NCBI RefSeq assembly: GCF_024347575.1
Contig: NZ_AP025503.1
Span: 1,302,001 to 1,366,000, forward strand
Origin: Vibrio pelagius
GTDB taxonomy: Bacteria; Pseudomonadota; Gammaproteobacteria; Enterobacterales; Vibrionaceae
DNA: 64,000 nt
Direction of reading: 5' to 3'
The notes below the pieces were generated by a model that worked only from the letters and a program-made list of their open reading frames with translations, had not been told where the DNA came from and made no database searches. Shown piece after piece: positions 24,512 to 33,328 of this stretch. The stretch's first letter is position 1, and the number at the start of each line of letters is the position of its first letter. The translations under genes were made by a program, and so were the position numbers.

Positions 24512-25867
24512 ATGCCTCTAAAAGCGAAACTGATTCTTTTGAGTCTATTACCCTTGTTGTTGGTAATGGCTCTCACCAGTTGGATCTCTGTTTTCCAAGC
24601 TAAGACTTTGGGTGAAAAAGAGGTGGAGCTATTCCATGCAAGCCTGATTAAATCCAAAGAGTCTGCGTTGAAAGATCTGGTTGATCTGGCGTTTGATGCT
24701 ATCTCTCACATCTACAACGATCCCGATATGAACCAAGACGAAGCTCAGCAAACCGTTAAGGCGATCATCAGCAAATTGAGTTATGGTTCAGATGGTTACT
24801 TCTTTGTTTATGACGAGTTTGGCACCAATCTGGTTCATCCTGTAATGCCTGAATTACAGGGAGAAAACCTTCTTCATCTTCAAGACGAAAACGGCAATTA
24901 TCTGATTGAGTCGTTGCTGGCTCAGGCGAGAAGTGGCGGTGGCTTTCACCATTATCTGTGGCAGAAGCCGTCGACTAATGAGATTGTTCCTAAACTGAGC
25001 TACGCGTCATGGCTAAGTAAATGGAATTGGATGATAGGAACCGGGCTATATATTGAAGATGTCTCTCAAGAAGTGACCAATATGCAGTCTGCGGTCAATA
25101 ACAATATCGAAACCACTTTCTTCACCATGGTGGTTATTGTAACCGTGACGGTGGCCGTGATTGTGGTGCTGACACTTGCGGTTAACCTGCATGAACATCG
25201 TATTGCAGACAAGAGCCTGAAAGAGCTTGCCCATAAGACAGTGATGTTCCAAGAAGACGAGAAAAAGCATTTGGCTCGTGAGCTGCATGACGGGATCAAT
25301 CAATTACTTGTATCGAGTAAATGTCACCTAGAGCTGTTAGGGACTAAACTGGATGATGACACCCAGAAACGACATTTGGAGAAGTGCCAGAACTCATTAA
25401 TGACGGCAATTAATGAAGTTAGGCATATTTCTCACAATCTGCGCCCAAGTGCTTTGGATGATTTAGGGCTTGAAGCGGCGCTGAATTCACTGTTGATTGA
25501 TTTCAAATCACACTCTGAGATAGAGACAGAAGCGGTAATCAGTTTAAACGGTTTAAAGTTGAAATCAGAAGTGACAACAACACTTTATCGTGTTGCTCAG
25601 GAGTCACTAACGAATATAGAGAAACACGCAAGTGCTAATAGTGTGAGTGTTGCACTTCAGCCTTTGGGAAGCATGTTGCAGCTGATTATACGCGATGACG
25701 GTGTCGGTTTTGATGTCAGTGCAACACTACGCAAGTCGGGCATTGGACTGCGCAATATGCGTGAACGTGTTGAGTTTATCGGCGGTGAATTTGAATTGGA
25801 AAGTGAGCCGGGTTTCGGCACTGAAATCACCGTATTATTAAAATTAGATGGATTAGTTTATGGATAA
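24512..25867 (+). CDS. Cache-domain sensor histidine kinase, NarL/HisKA_3 type
   Basis: The 451-residue protein has a membrane helix at about 7-27, a periplasmic single Cache domain (DGYFFVYDEFGTNLVHP, then WMIGTGLYIEDV), a second helix near 205-230, and a HisKA_3 domain with phosphoacceptor His259 in ELHDGINQ. The C-terminal ATPase has RDDGVGFD and GIGLRNMRERV. The ATG at 24512 has AAGGAG 5 bases upstream. The Cache fold suggests direct sensing of a small organic acid, probably the TRAP substrate. Confidence 0.92.
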   Translation: MPLKAKLILLSLLPLLLVMALTSWISVFQAKTLGEKEVELFHASLIKSKESALKDLVDLAFDAISHIYNDPDMNQDEAQQTVKAIISKLSYGSDGYFFVYDEFGTNLVHPVMPELQGENLLHLQDENGNYLIESLLAQARSGGGFHHYLWQKPSTNEIVPKLSYASWLSKWNWMIGTGLYIEDVSQEVTNMQSAVNNNIETTFFTMVVIVTVTVAVIVVLTLAVNLHEHRIADKSLKELAHKTVMFQEDEKKHLARELHDGINQLLVSSKCHLELLGTKLDDDTQKRHLEKCQNSLMTAINEVRHISHNLRPSALDDLGLEAALNSLLIDFKSHSEIETEAVISLNGLKLKSEVTTTLYRVAQESLTNIEKHASANSVSVALQPLGSMLQLIIRDDGVGFDVSATLRKSGIGLRNMRERVEFIGGEFELESEPGFGTEITVLLKLDGLVYG

Positions 25868-26498
25868 ACCAATTAAAGTGGTGATCGTCGATGATCATCA
25901 AGTGGTATTAGATGGATTTATCGCGCGCTTGCACTTGGAGCCTAAGATCGAAGTCATTGGGTCAGCTAGCAATGGTTTGGAAGCGGTTGAAGTGGTGAAA
26001 GACCTACAACCTGATGTGGTGCTTATGGACGTCAGCATGCCGATCATGAATGGAATTGATGCCACTCGCTTGATCAAAGAAGAGACGCCGGATATCAAAG
26101 TGCTGATGCTAACCATGCACGACAACCGCGAATACATCATGAAGGTGATGCAGTCTGGGGCGGTGGGCTACATGCTCAAAGAGATCTCAGCAGAGAAAAT
26201 GGTGCAAGCGATTAAGACGGTTAATCAAGGCTCGACCTACTTCTGTGAGAAGGTCACTCAGACGCTGTTTACACAGCCGATAACGCCCACTCAAACGGCA
26301 AAGAATCCGTTGAGTCGGCGGGAAGAGGCGGTACTGAAACTCGTTGCGAAAGGGGAGAGCAGTAAAGCCATCGCCAAGACATTGGATATTAGCTACCGAA
26401 CGGTAGAAACGCACAGGCAAAATATAAAGCACAAGTTGGATATTCACTCGACTGCTGAGCTGGCGAAATTCGCGGTCAATTCAGGCCTTGTTGAATGA
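25860..26498 (+). CDS. NarL/FixJ-family response regulator
   Basis: The 212-residue protein has a receiver domain (acidic pocket Asp11 and Asp12, phosphoacceptor Asp57 in VVLMDVSMP) and a LuxR-type helix-turn-helix near residues 150-205 (LSRREEAVLKLVAKGESSKAIAKTL). It overlaps the kinase gene by 8 bases, a strong sign that they form one pair. It probably controls the dctPQM genes just upstream. Confidence 0.93.
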   Translation: MDKPIKVVIVDDHQVVLDGFIARLHLEPKIEVIGSASNGLEAVEVVKDLQPDVVLMDVSMPIMNGIDATRLIKEETPDIKVLMLTMHDNREYIMKVMQSGAVGYMLKEISAEKMVQAIKTVNQGSTYFCEKVTQTLFTQPITPTQTAKNPLSRREEAVLKLVAKGESSKAIAKTLDISYRTVETHRQNIKHKLDIHSTAELAKFAVNSGLVE

Positions 26499-26817
26499 AC
26501 CTTCTCTTGTTTTTGCGCGTAAAAACTGCGTTTGAAAATATAAATGCTTCGACCTAAAAGTATTTTGGTTAAATTAGAAGGATGCAATTGGCTTATTTTT
26601 ATTCATTTGATGGGATGGTTTATTATTATTTGAATAAAAAATCATCGAACCGCCTCCGGTTTACTGAAAACAATATTTTAACCTGCTAAACTTCAGACAT
26701 CCAAGTATTTGAATTGCTGTGACAACGAACTTGCTCTACTTGGATTGAATGTTCTGGTTTGTTTTATTTAGTCACAATATGGTTAGGGATATTAGTAGTA
26801 TTCCGTAGAGAGGGATA
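26499..26817. other. Intergenic region before the BCCT gene
   Basis: These 319 AT-rich bases hold no gene. TTTTTATTCA (26596) and TGAATAAAAA (26631) can pair around a 25-base loop, but no T tract follows. No regulator site is clear. Confidence 0.5.
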
Positions 26818-28389
26818 ATGACTAAAGGTATAGATAAATATAGTATCGATAGTACCGACTACACGGTAGGTCAAGATAATGTACAAAAATGGGGTTTTGA
26901 TGTTCACAACCCTGTTTTTGGTATTAGTGCGGGTCTTATTGCGCTGTTTTTAATTGCGATCTTGGTTACAGATACCGCGTCGGCTAAGGCGGCACTGGAT
27001 GGTGTCAAATGGCAAATCATCAACTCGTTTGATTGGCTATTCATCTGGTCTGGTAACATTTTCGTGGTGTTCTGCCTAGCTTTGATCGTCTCACCTTTTG
27101 GTAAGATTCGTTTGGGTGGTAATGACGCAACGGCTGATTACTCGTTCATGTCGTGGTTGGCAATGTTGTTCGCCGCAGGCATGGGTATTGGCCTAATGTT
27201 TTGGAGTGTGGCAGAGCCAGCAGCTTATTTCACCGGCTGGTATGAGACACCTCTTGGCGTTGAACCTAACACTCCAGAAGCGGCGCGTTTGGCAATGGGT
27301 GCAACCATGTACCACTGGGGTCTACACCCTTGGGCTATCTACGGTGTGGTTGCATTGTCTTTGGCGTTCTTTACTTACAACAAAGGTCTTCCGCTATCAA
27401 TTCGCTCTATTTTCTATCCGATTTTAGGCGACCGCGCGTGGGGCTGGGCAGGTCACCTAGTTGATATCTTAGCGGTACTGGCAACGCTGTTTGGTCTTGC
27501 GACATCTCTTGGTTTAGGTGCACAGCAAGCCGCTTCAGGTATCCAGCATGTATTTGGTATTGAAGCAGGGTTGTCACTGCAAGTCATCGTTATCAGCGTT
27601 GTAACTTTGCTTGCTGTGGTATCAGTACTGCGTGGTATTGATGGTGGTGTAAAAGTCATCAGTAACATCAACATGTTGGTGGCATTCTTACTACTGATCT
27701 TGGTTGGTTTGATTGGCTACGCTGTTACTTTGGGATCTATTCCAACTACCTTGATGGCGTATATTGAGAACATTATTCCATTGAGTAATCCGCATGGTCG
27801 TGAAGATGAAGCTTGGCTGCACGGTTGGACGGTATTCTATTGGGCTTGGTGGATCTCTTGGTCACCATTTGTAGGTATGTTCATTGCGCGCGTTTCTAAG
27901 GGACGTACTGTTCGTGAATTTATCACAGCCGTACTGATTGTTCCGACGACAGTAACCATCATTTGGATGTCAGTGTTCGGTGGTTTGGCGATTGACCAAA
28001 TTATGAATGGCGTTGGCGAACTGGGTACTGAAGGGCTCACTGATATCTCTTTAGCGATGTTCCAAATGTTTGATGTGCTGCCGTTTGGTACGCTGCTGTC
28101 AATTGTCGCAGTGATTCTCGTACTGGTGTTTTTCATTACTTCGTCAGATTCAGGCTCATTAGTGATCGATAGCATCACCGCGGGTGGTAAAGTTGATACT
28201 CCAGTACCGCAGCGTGTATTCTGGGCTTTCCTTGAAGGCGCAATTGCGGTAGCACTGCTTTGGGTTGGTGGTACAGAAGCGGTACAAGCACTGCAAGCTG
28301 GTGCGATTTCGACGGCTCTACCGTTTACACTTATTTTGTTATTGATGTGTTTCAGCCTGCTAATGGGTATGCGTACAGAGAAACGTTAA
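26818..28389 (+). CDS. BCCT-family betaine/carnitine/choline-type transporter
   Basis: The 523-residue protein has about 12 helices. The glycine stretch GMGIGLMFW is the form linked to sodium coupling, as in BetP and OpuD, whereas proton-coupled BetT has a different residue there. The Trp-rich segment WTVFYWAWWISWSPFVG, which forms part of the aromatic substrate box, is present. Substrates in this family are glycine betaine, choline, DMSP and ectoine. The C-terminus is short, unlike the long osmosensing tails of BetP and BetT. Confidence 0.9.
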   Translation: MTKGIDKYSIDSTDYTVGQDNVQKWGFDVHNPVFGISAGLIALFLIAILVTDTASAKAALDGVKWQIINSFDWLFIWSGNIFVVFCLALIVSPFGKIRLGGNDATADYSFMSWLAMLFAAGMGIGLMFWSVAEPAAYFTGWYETPLGVEPNTPEAARLAMGATMYHWGLHPWAIYGVVALSLAFFTYNKGLPLSIRSIFYPILGDRAWGWAGHLVDILAVLATLFGLATSLGLGAQQAASGIQHVFGIEAGLSLQVIVISVVTLLAVVSVLRGIDGGVKVISNINMLVAFLLLILVGLIGYAVTLGSIPTTLMAYIENIIPLSNPHGREDEAWLHGWTVFYWAWWISWSPFVGMFIARVSKGRTVREFITAVLIVPTTVTIIWMSVFGGLAIDQIMNGVGELGTEGLTDISLAMFQMFDVLPFGTLLSIVAVILVLVFFITSSDSGSLVIDSITAGGKVDTPVPQRVFWAFLEGAIAVALLWVGGTEAVQALQAGAISTALPFTLILLLMCFSLLMGMRTEKR

Positions 28390-28439
28390 TAAGATTGTTA
28401 AGTCTTCAGGTAAAATAGACTTGAAGTAATCTAAATATG

Positions 28440-28470
28440 AGGCGAAAGAGTGATGCTCTTTCGCCTTTTT
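28440..28470 (+). terminator. Terminator of the BCCT gene
   Basis: AGGCGAAAGAG pairs perfectly with CTCTTTCGCCT around TGATG, followed by a T tract. Confidence 0.92.
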
Positions 28471-28538
28471 AATACACAAAATTTACAGGGTTTATAAGCG
28501 AAAAAGAGAGCAATTTGAGTGTTGTAAAATTGGCGAAG

Positions 28539-28554
28539 TGACAAGCTTTTGTCA
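28539..28554. promoter_or_regulatory. Inverted repeat upstream of the chemoreceptor gene
   Basis: TGACAA-GCTT-TTGTCA is a perfect 6-4-6 inverted repeat 120 bases before the start. It could be an operator; the regulator is unknown. Confidence 0.35.
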
Positions 28555-28673
28555 TTTTATAAAATTTTGAATTTAGTGACCGTTAGGTTGCATATTTATT
28601 TGTTAATAATGCTCGAATTTGGTTATTAATTTGGTTAGTATGCGCGGGTTTTCCAACCACTTGTGTACTAAGT

Positions 28674-30557
28674 ATGAAACTAACATTAAAGCAAAAGTTG
28701 ATAGGCGCAAGCTTATCAGCAGTGGTAGTTATGGCAACTGTGTTGACATGGCTCTCTGCAAACCAACTATTTGAACAAACTCGTAGCGGTATTTACACGC
28801 GAGCAGAAAGTGTCTCGGAAGCAGCTTCTGAAGGTATTAAAAATTGGATTGATATTCGTAGAGACATTGCATCTGCATTTAATGATTTTTCGCAAGAGAG
28901 CGATGTTGTTCCCTATCTAAAACAAGCTCGCATTGCGGGTGGCTTTGACGATATTTTCCTTGGTACACCAGAAGGTGGTATGTACCGCTCTCATCCAGAG
29001 CGTAACCGCGCAGGCTATGACCCACGCCAACGTCCTTGGTATCAAGAAGCAAACGCTGCAGGTAAGCAGATCATCACAACGGCGTACACGGATGCGATCA
29101 CTAAAGCGCTTCTAGTAACAATCGCTGAACCTGTACGTAAGAATGGTCAATTCGTTGGTGTTGTTGGAGCCGACGTATTGATTGATCAACTGGTTAGCGA
29201 TGTAATCAGCCTTGATGTAGGCGACAACGCATACGCAATGTTGATCGATGCAACAGACGGTACATTCTTAGCACACCCAAATTCAGCATTGAGCTTAAAG
29301 TCAGTGAGCGAACTGTCTAACGATATCTCGATGTCGACTATTGAGAACGCAGTTCGTACCGGTAGTATCGAGGTCATTAACGAAGGTGGTAAAGAGAAGC
29401 TGCTTTACTTCACTAAAGTGCCAGACACGAACTGGATCTTTGCGGTTCAAATGGATCGCGCAACAGAAGAAGCGAGCCACTCAACACTTCTTACTCAGTT
29501 AATCACGACTGCTGTCATCATCACTTTAGTGGTTATCGCACTAGTGTCTTGGCTAGTAGGCTTCTTGTTCCGTGACCTTAACCGCGTATCTCTTGCTCTT
29601 GAAGAAATTGCATCAGGTGAAGGCGATTTAACTCAACGTCTTGAACCTAAGAGCGATGATGAGATTGGTCAACTGGCTGAAAACTTTAACCGCTTTGTGG
29701 GCAATATGCATACTATGGTACTCAAGCTGAGTGAAGTATCGGCTTCTCTGGCGAACCAAGCTCGTCAAACCGCTTCTCAAGCGGAAGAACGTAGTGCTCG
29801 TATCCAGATGCAACAAGATGAGATCAACATGGTTGCGACTGCCGTAAATGAAATGGCTGCAGCTACTCAAGAGATCGCAGGCAACGCAGATCACACCGCA
29901 CAGAACTCATCAGAAGCGGTAGGGGCATGTGAGCACGGTACGGGTCAAGTGACTCAAACTCAAAACTCGATTCAGAACCTTGCGCAAGAAGTTCAAGTAG
30001 CAACCAATGTTATTATTGAGCTAGAAGAACACGGTAACAGCATCAACGCGATTCTTTCGAACATTCAAGGTATTGCAGAGCAGACTAACCTTCTGGCATT
30101 GAACGCGGCGATTGAAGCGGCACGTGCTGGTGAACAAGGTCGTGGCTTTGCTGTCGTAGCTGATGAAGTGCGTGTTCTAAGCCAACGCACACACGGCTCT
30201 ACGCAAGAAATCCAACAAACCATTGAACTGCTTCAAGGCACAACCGGTAAAGCGGTTAGTATCATGAACGATAGCCGTTCGCTCGCTGAAACCAGTGTAG
30301 ATGATGCAAACTCTGCTGCCGCGAGCCTAACGCAGATTCACGCTGCGGTTGAACGTATCAGTGACATGGCGACACAAATTGCTTCTGCGGCAGAAGAGCA
30401 AGCATCGGTAACGTCTGAGATTACTCGCAATACTGAAGGTATTCGTGACGTGTCAAATGAACTGGCTGATGAAGCGCACCAAGCTGCAGAGCAAGCGGCT
30501 CAACTGTCTGAACTTTCTCATGAACTAGAGAACGAAATCAGCCGCTTCAAGCTGTAA
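28674..30557 (+). CDS. Methyl-accepting chemotaxis protein with double Cache sensor
   Basis: The 627-residue receptor has a membrane helix at about 9-29, a periplasmic dCache domain, a second helix near 275-300, a HAMP domain and a cytoplasmic signalling domain with hairpin tip [20 protein letters not shown]. In the sensor, [12 protein letters not shown] followed by AYTD and GVVGAD resembles the pattern of amino-acid-binding dCache domains. It steers swimming toward a ligand, perhaps amino acids. No chemotaxis gene lies beside it. The ATG follows closely after promoter-like AT-rich sequence. Confidence 0.93.
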   Translation: MKLTLKQKLIGASLSAVVVMATVLTWLSANQLFEQTRSGIYTRAESVSEAASEGIKNWIDIRRDIASAFNDFSQESDVVPYLKQARIAGGFDDIFLGTPEGGMYRSHPERNRAGYDPRQRPWYQEANAAGKQIITTAYTDAITKALLVTIAEPVRKNGQFVGVVGADVLIDQLVSDVISLDVGDNAYAMLIDATDGTFLAHPNSALSLKSVSELSNDISMSTIENAVRTGSIEVINEGGKEKLLYFTKVPDTNWIFAVQMDRATEEASHSTLLTQLITTAVIITLVVIALVSWLVGFLFRDLNRVSLALEEIASGEGDLTQRLEPKSDDEIGQLAENFNRFVGNMHTMVLKLSEVSASLANQARQTASQAEERSARIQMQQDEINMVATAVNEMAAATQEIAGNADHTAQNSSEAVGACEHGTGQVTQTQNSIQNLAQEVQVATNVIIELEEHGNSINAILSNIQGIAEQTNLLALNAAIEAARAGEQGRGFAVVADEVRVLSQRTHGSTQEIQQTIELLQGTTGKAVSIMNDSRSLAETSVDDANSAAASLTQIHAAVERISDMATQIASAAEEQASVTSEITRNTEGIRDVSNELADEAHQAAEQAAQLSELSHELENEISRFKL

Positions 30558-30573
30558 ACGAACCCAATAGAAC

Positions 30574-30609
30574 AAAGCCCCAACCTAGATTTAGGTTGGG
30601 GCTTTTTAA
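30574..30609. terminator. Terminator between chemoreceptor and azurin genes
   Basis: AAAGCCCCAACCTA pairs perfectly with TAGGTTGGGGCTTT around a 4-nt loop. It lies between convergent genes and can serve the chemoreceptor gene. Confidence 0.9.
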
Positions 30610-30640
30610 TATCTACTTTTGGAATCAATTTCTAAGTTGA

Positions 30641-31093
30641 TTATTTAAACTCAAACTTACCTTTCATGATCGCCCAGTGGCCTGGGAAAGAACAGATAAA
30701 CGAGTAGTCACCACCAGCTTGCATTTTCTCAGTGCTGAACGTAACAGAAGCTGATTCGCCCCCACCAATAATGCGCGTAAAGGCGTACACACGATCATCG
30801 CCCGGTTTTACGTAGTTGTTATCTAGACCAGCAGACATGCCATCAATACCGACGGCTTGAACCGATGCCGTATCAGTGATGACAACGTTGTGACCCATTG
30901 ATTGTGCAGGTAAAGAACCAGTGTGGTTCAGTGTTAGCGTCACTTCTTTGCAGCTAGCAGGCACGCTTAGGGTATCTGTTGAAAACTTCATTTGATCACT
31001 GGCATCAATTGATATTTCACAATCAGAAGCCGCTTGAGCAGTAAAACTCGCACCGAGAAGAGCGACGGTGGTTGCGATTAATCGTAAAGACAT
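30641..31093 (-). CDS. azu: Azurin, periplasmic blue copper protein
   Basis: The 150-residue protein has a signal peptide (cleavage near AQAA-S, residue 22) and the azurin fold. The copper ligands are visible as His68 (SMGHN), Cys134 (FICSF), His139 (GHW) and Met143. Azurins shuttle electrons between cytochromes and periplasmic enzymes such as reductases and peroxidases. It stands alone. Its partner cannot be told; NrfA, peroxidases or the di-haem protein are only possibilities. Confidence 0.95.
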   Translation of the reverse strand: MSLRLIATTVALLGASFTAQAASDCEISIDASDQMKFSTDTLSVPASCKEVTLTLNHTGSLPAQSMGHNVVITDTASVQAVGIDGMSAGLDNNYVKPGDDRVYAFTRIIGGGESASVTFSTEKMQAGGDYSFICSFPGHWAIMKGKFEFK

Positions 31094-31336
31094 ACTTTGT
31101 TCTCCATTATTGTTTTTGGGGGAGGTCTTTCCTTAAGAACGATCGATACGTATTATCTTCGAAAGTTGATCATAGAAATGTGCTGCACCCAGAATTATAA
31201 GCAACTCGTTGCGTTTTGTTTGCTAGTAAATCATATTCGTAGAAAGTGAGGGGGTAGTGTTGAGCTGCCTTACGTAGTGGGCGAATTGTCGTTGCTAACT
31301 TTTTCATGTGTATGGCGGCTTCACAGTGTGAGAATA
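31094..31336. other. Azurin upstream region
   Basis: These bases hold no gene. They must carry the azurin promoter on the minus strand, but no clear FNR or other site is seen. The repeat element begins at the far end. Confidence 0.4.
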
Positions 31337-31512
31337 ATACCAATCACAGTAAATAGGTGATCAAAAATAGCGCAGGAAAAAGGCTTGAGAACAAGGCAGC
31401 TTTTCTGCAACAGAGAGTTTCGATAAGTAGTTATTCTACAATCAAAAATTCTAACGTAGTTATCGAGCATTTTAACAAGCTAGGGTGAGCAATTATTTAC
31501 TACGATTGGTAT
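31337..31512. repeat. 176-bp MITE-like element with 19-bp terminal inverted repeats
   Basis: The left end reads ATACCAATCACAGTAAATA and the right end, reversed, ATACCAATCGTAGTAAATA; they match at 17 of 19 bases. The interior has no open frame and contains partial inverted segments around GATAA and GTTATC. Similar sequences are, from memory, repeated in many Vibrio genomes. It is probably a non-autonomous mobile repeat. No clear target duplication is visible. Confidence 0.7.
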
Positions 31513-31545
31513 AACACTACAGAGTAGTTGAAGGTGAGACACTAA

Positions 31546-31574
31546 AAAGCCCGAGTACAATGTGCTCGGGCTTT
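31546..31574. terminator. Terminator of the cydDC operon
   Basis: AAAGCCCGAG pairs perfectly with CTCGGGCTTT. On the minus strand a T tract follows, matching the end of cydC. Confidence 0.88.
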
Positions 31575-31606
31575 GTCGTTGTATCTCGATAGTAGAGACT
31601 CTGTTT

Positions 31607-33328
31607 TTAGATGGCTTGTCGAAGTTGGAAGTAACGACCTTCAGCCGACAGTAGCTCACTATGAGAGCCTTGCTCGACAATCTCACCCTGCTCAATCAAG
31701 ACGATAGAATCCATCTCCTCTAGTCCAATCAAACGGTGAGTAATGAAGATAACCGTCTTGCCTTCGAAGTGCTGCTCAAACAGCGCCATGATGCTTTTCT
31801 CTGTCTGCTTATCTAAGCCTTCGGTAGGCTCATCCAACAGTAGGATAGGGGCATCGTGAAGAATGGCACGTGCAATGCCGATACGACGCTTCTCGCCACC
31901 AGAAAGCTGACGACCTCCGTCTCCTAGCCATGCATCGAGTGCATTGTCTTCAAGCAGTTTCTCAAGACCAACGCTCGACAGAATGCTTTTCAGCTCTTCG
32001 TCGCTAGCTTGCGGCTTGGCAATAAGTAGGTTGTCACGCAGGCTACCATTGAGGATATCAACACGCTGGCTTACCACACTGATGGATTCACGTAGCTGGC
32101 TCTCATTCCATTGGGTGAGGTCGATACCCGCAATCGAAATCACGCCACGTTTTGGATCCCAATAGCGAGTCAGCAACTGAATCAAAGTCGACTTGCCTGA
32201 ACCTGTTTGGCCGACAATCGCCACTTTGTTGTTCGCTGGAATCGATAGGTCGACCGAGTTCAATACCGTGCGCTCAGAGTCTGGATATTGGAATGACACC
32301 GCGTTGAATTGAATATCCAACGGTTGGTCAATATCAAGCTTGCTATCGTTGAATTGAACTTCTGGCTCAGACAAAATTACTTCATTCAAGCGACGCGCCG
32401 AAGTTAACGTTTGACCCAAGTGTTGGAACGCGCCTGCGATAGGCATTAGCAGTTCAAAGCTTGCCATTGTTGCGAACGCCATCAACGCGATCAGTGGGTC
32501 TGGTGCGTTGCCACCAACACCGTCTGCAGCAAGCCACAACATCAGCACTAAAGTTAAGCCGTTGAACAGCATCAATGCCGCTGACGCCATACCCGTTAGG
32601 TTGGCATTGACGAACTGATTCGCCATTAGCTTTTGTTGCGTGTTCAGAATCGCATTGCGATAGCGTTCTTCAGCGCCAAACAGGGTTAGTTCGCTATAGC
32701 CTTCAATCCAATCCAATGTGGTAACACGTAGCTCGGCTTTGTTCTGAGTTAGCTCGCCACCGTTGCGTTGACCCAGCTTGTAGAACAATACCGGCCAGAT
32801 GATCAACATGATCAATAGGATAGAGCCTAAGATTAAGCCCAGAGAGCTATCAAACCACATCAAAAATGCGGTTAGGAAGAAGATGCCTAACACACCGACT
32901 GTCACCGGGCTGACCAGTCGTAGGTAAACATGGTCCATTGCATCGACATCAGCAACTAAGCGGTTAAGTAGGTCAGCATCACGCAGATTTGAAATACGAC
33001 CTGGGATAAGCGGTGCCAGCTTTTTGAAGAAGAAGATACGTAGATCAGTTAACAGCTTGAAGGTCGCATTGTGGCTCACTACACGCTCACCCCAACGGCC
33101 AGCGGTACGGCTCATTGCAAGACCACGCACGCCGCCACCTGGCAACATGTAGTTAAAGGTTTCACGAGCGATCGTCAGGCCAGCAACCGCAGAAGCGGAA
33201 ATGAACCAACCAGACAGGGTCAACAAACCGATAGACGCGGCTAAAGTTAAGAACGCTAGGAGCATGCCCAAAGACAGCCCAAACCAATGTTTCTTATATA
33301 GTTTCAGGTAAGGCAGTAAATCACGCAT
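31607..33328 (-). CDS. cydC: CydC, subunit of the cysteine/glutathione ABC exporter
   Basis: CydDC exports cysteine and glutathione to the periplasm and is needed for assembly of cytochrome bd and periplasmic c-type cytochromes. The 573-residue protein has six membrane helices, then an ATPase domain with Walker A GQTGSGKST, signature LSGGEKRRIGIARA and Walker B PILLLDEPTEGLD. It overlaps cydD by 8 bases. Its presence fits the cytochrome-rich nrf locus, though the two loci are 25 kb apart. Confidence 0.95.
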   Translation of the reverse strand: MRDLLPYLKLYKKHWFGLSLGMLLAFLTLAASIGLLTLSGWFISASAVAGLTIARETFNYMLPGGGVRGLAMSRTAGRWGERVVSHNATFKLLTDLRIFFFKKLAPLIPGRISNLRDADLLNRLVADVDAMDHVYLRLVSPVTVGVLGIFFLTAFLMWFDSSLGLILGSILLIMLIIWPVLFYKLGQRNGGELTQNKAELRVTTLDWIEGYSELTLFGAEERYRNAILNTQQKLMANQFVNANLTGMASAALMLFNGLTLVLMLWLAADGVGGNAPDPLIALMAFATMASFELLMPIAGAFQHLGQTLTSARRLNEVILSEPEVQFNDSKLDIDQPLDIQFNAVSFQYPDSERTVLNSVDLSIPANNKVAIVGQTGSGKSTLIQLLTRYWDPKRGVISIAGIDLTQWNESQLRESISVVSQRVDILNGSLRDNLLIAKPQASDEELKSILSSVGLEKLLEDNALDAWLGDGGRQLSGGEKRRIGIARAILHDAPILLLDEPTEGLDKQTEKSIMALFEQHFEGKTVIFITHRLIGLEEMDSIVLIEQGEIVEQGSHSELLSAEGRYFQLRQAI

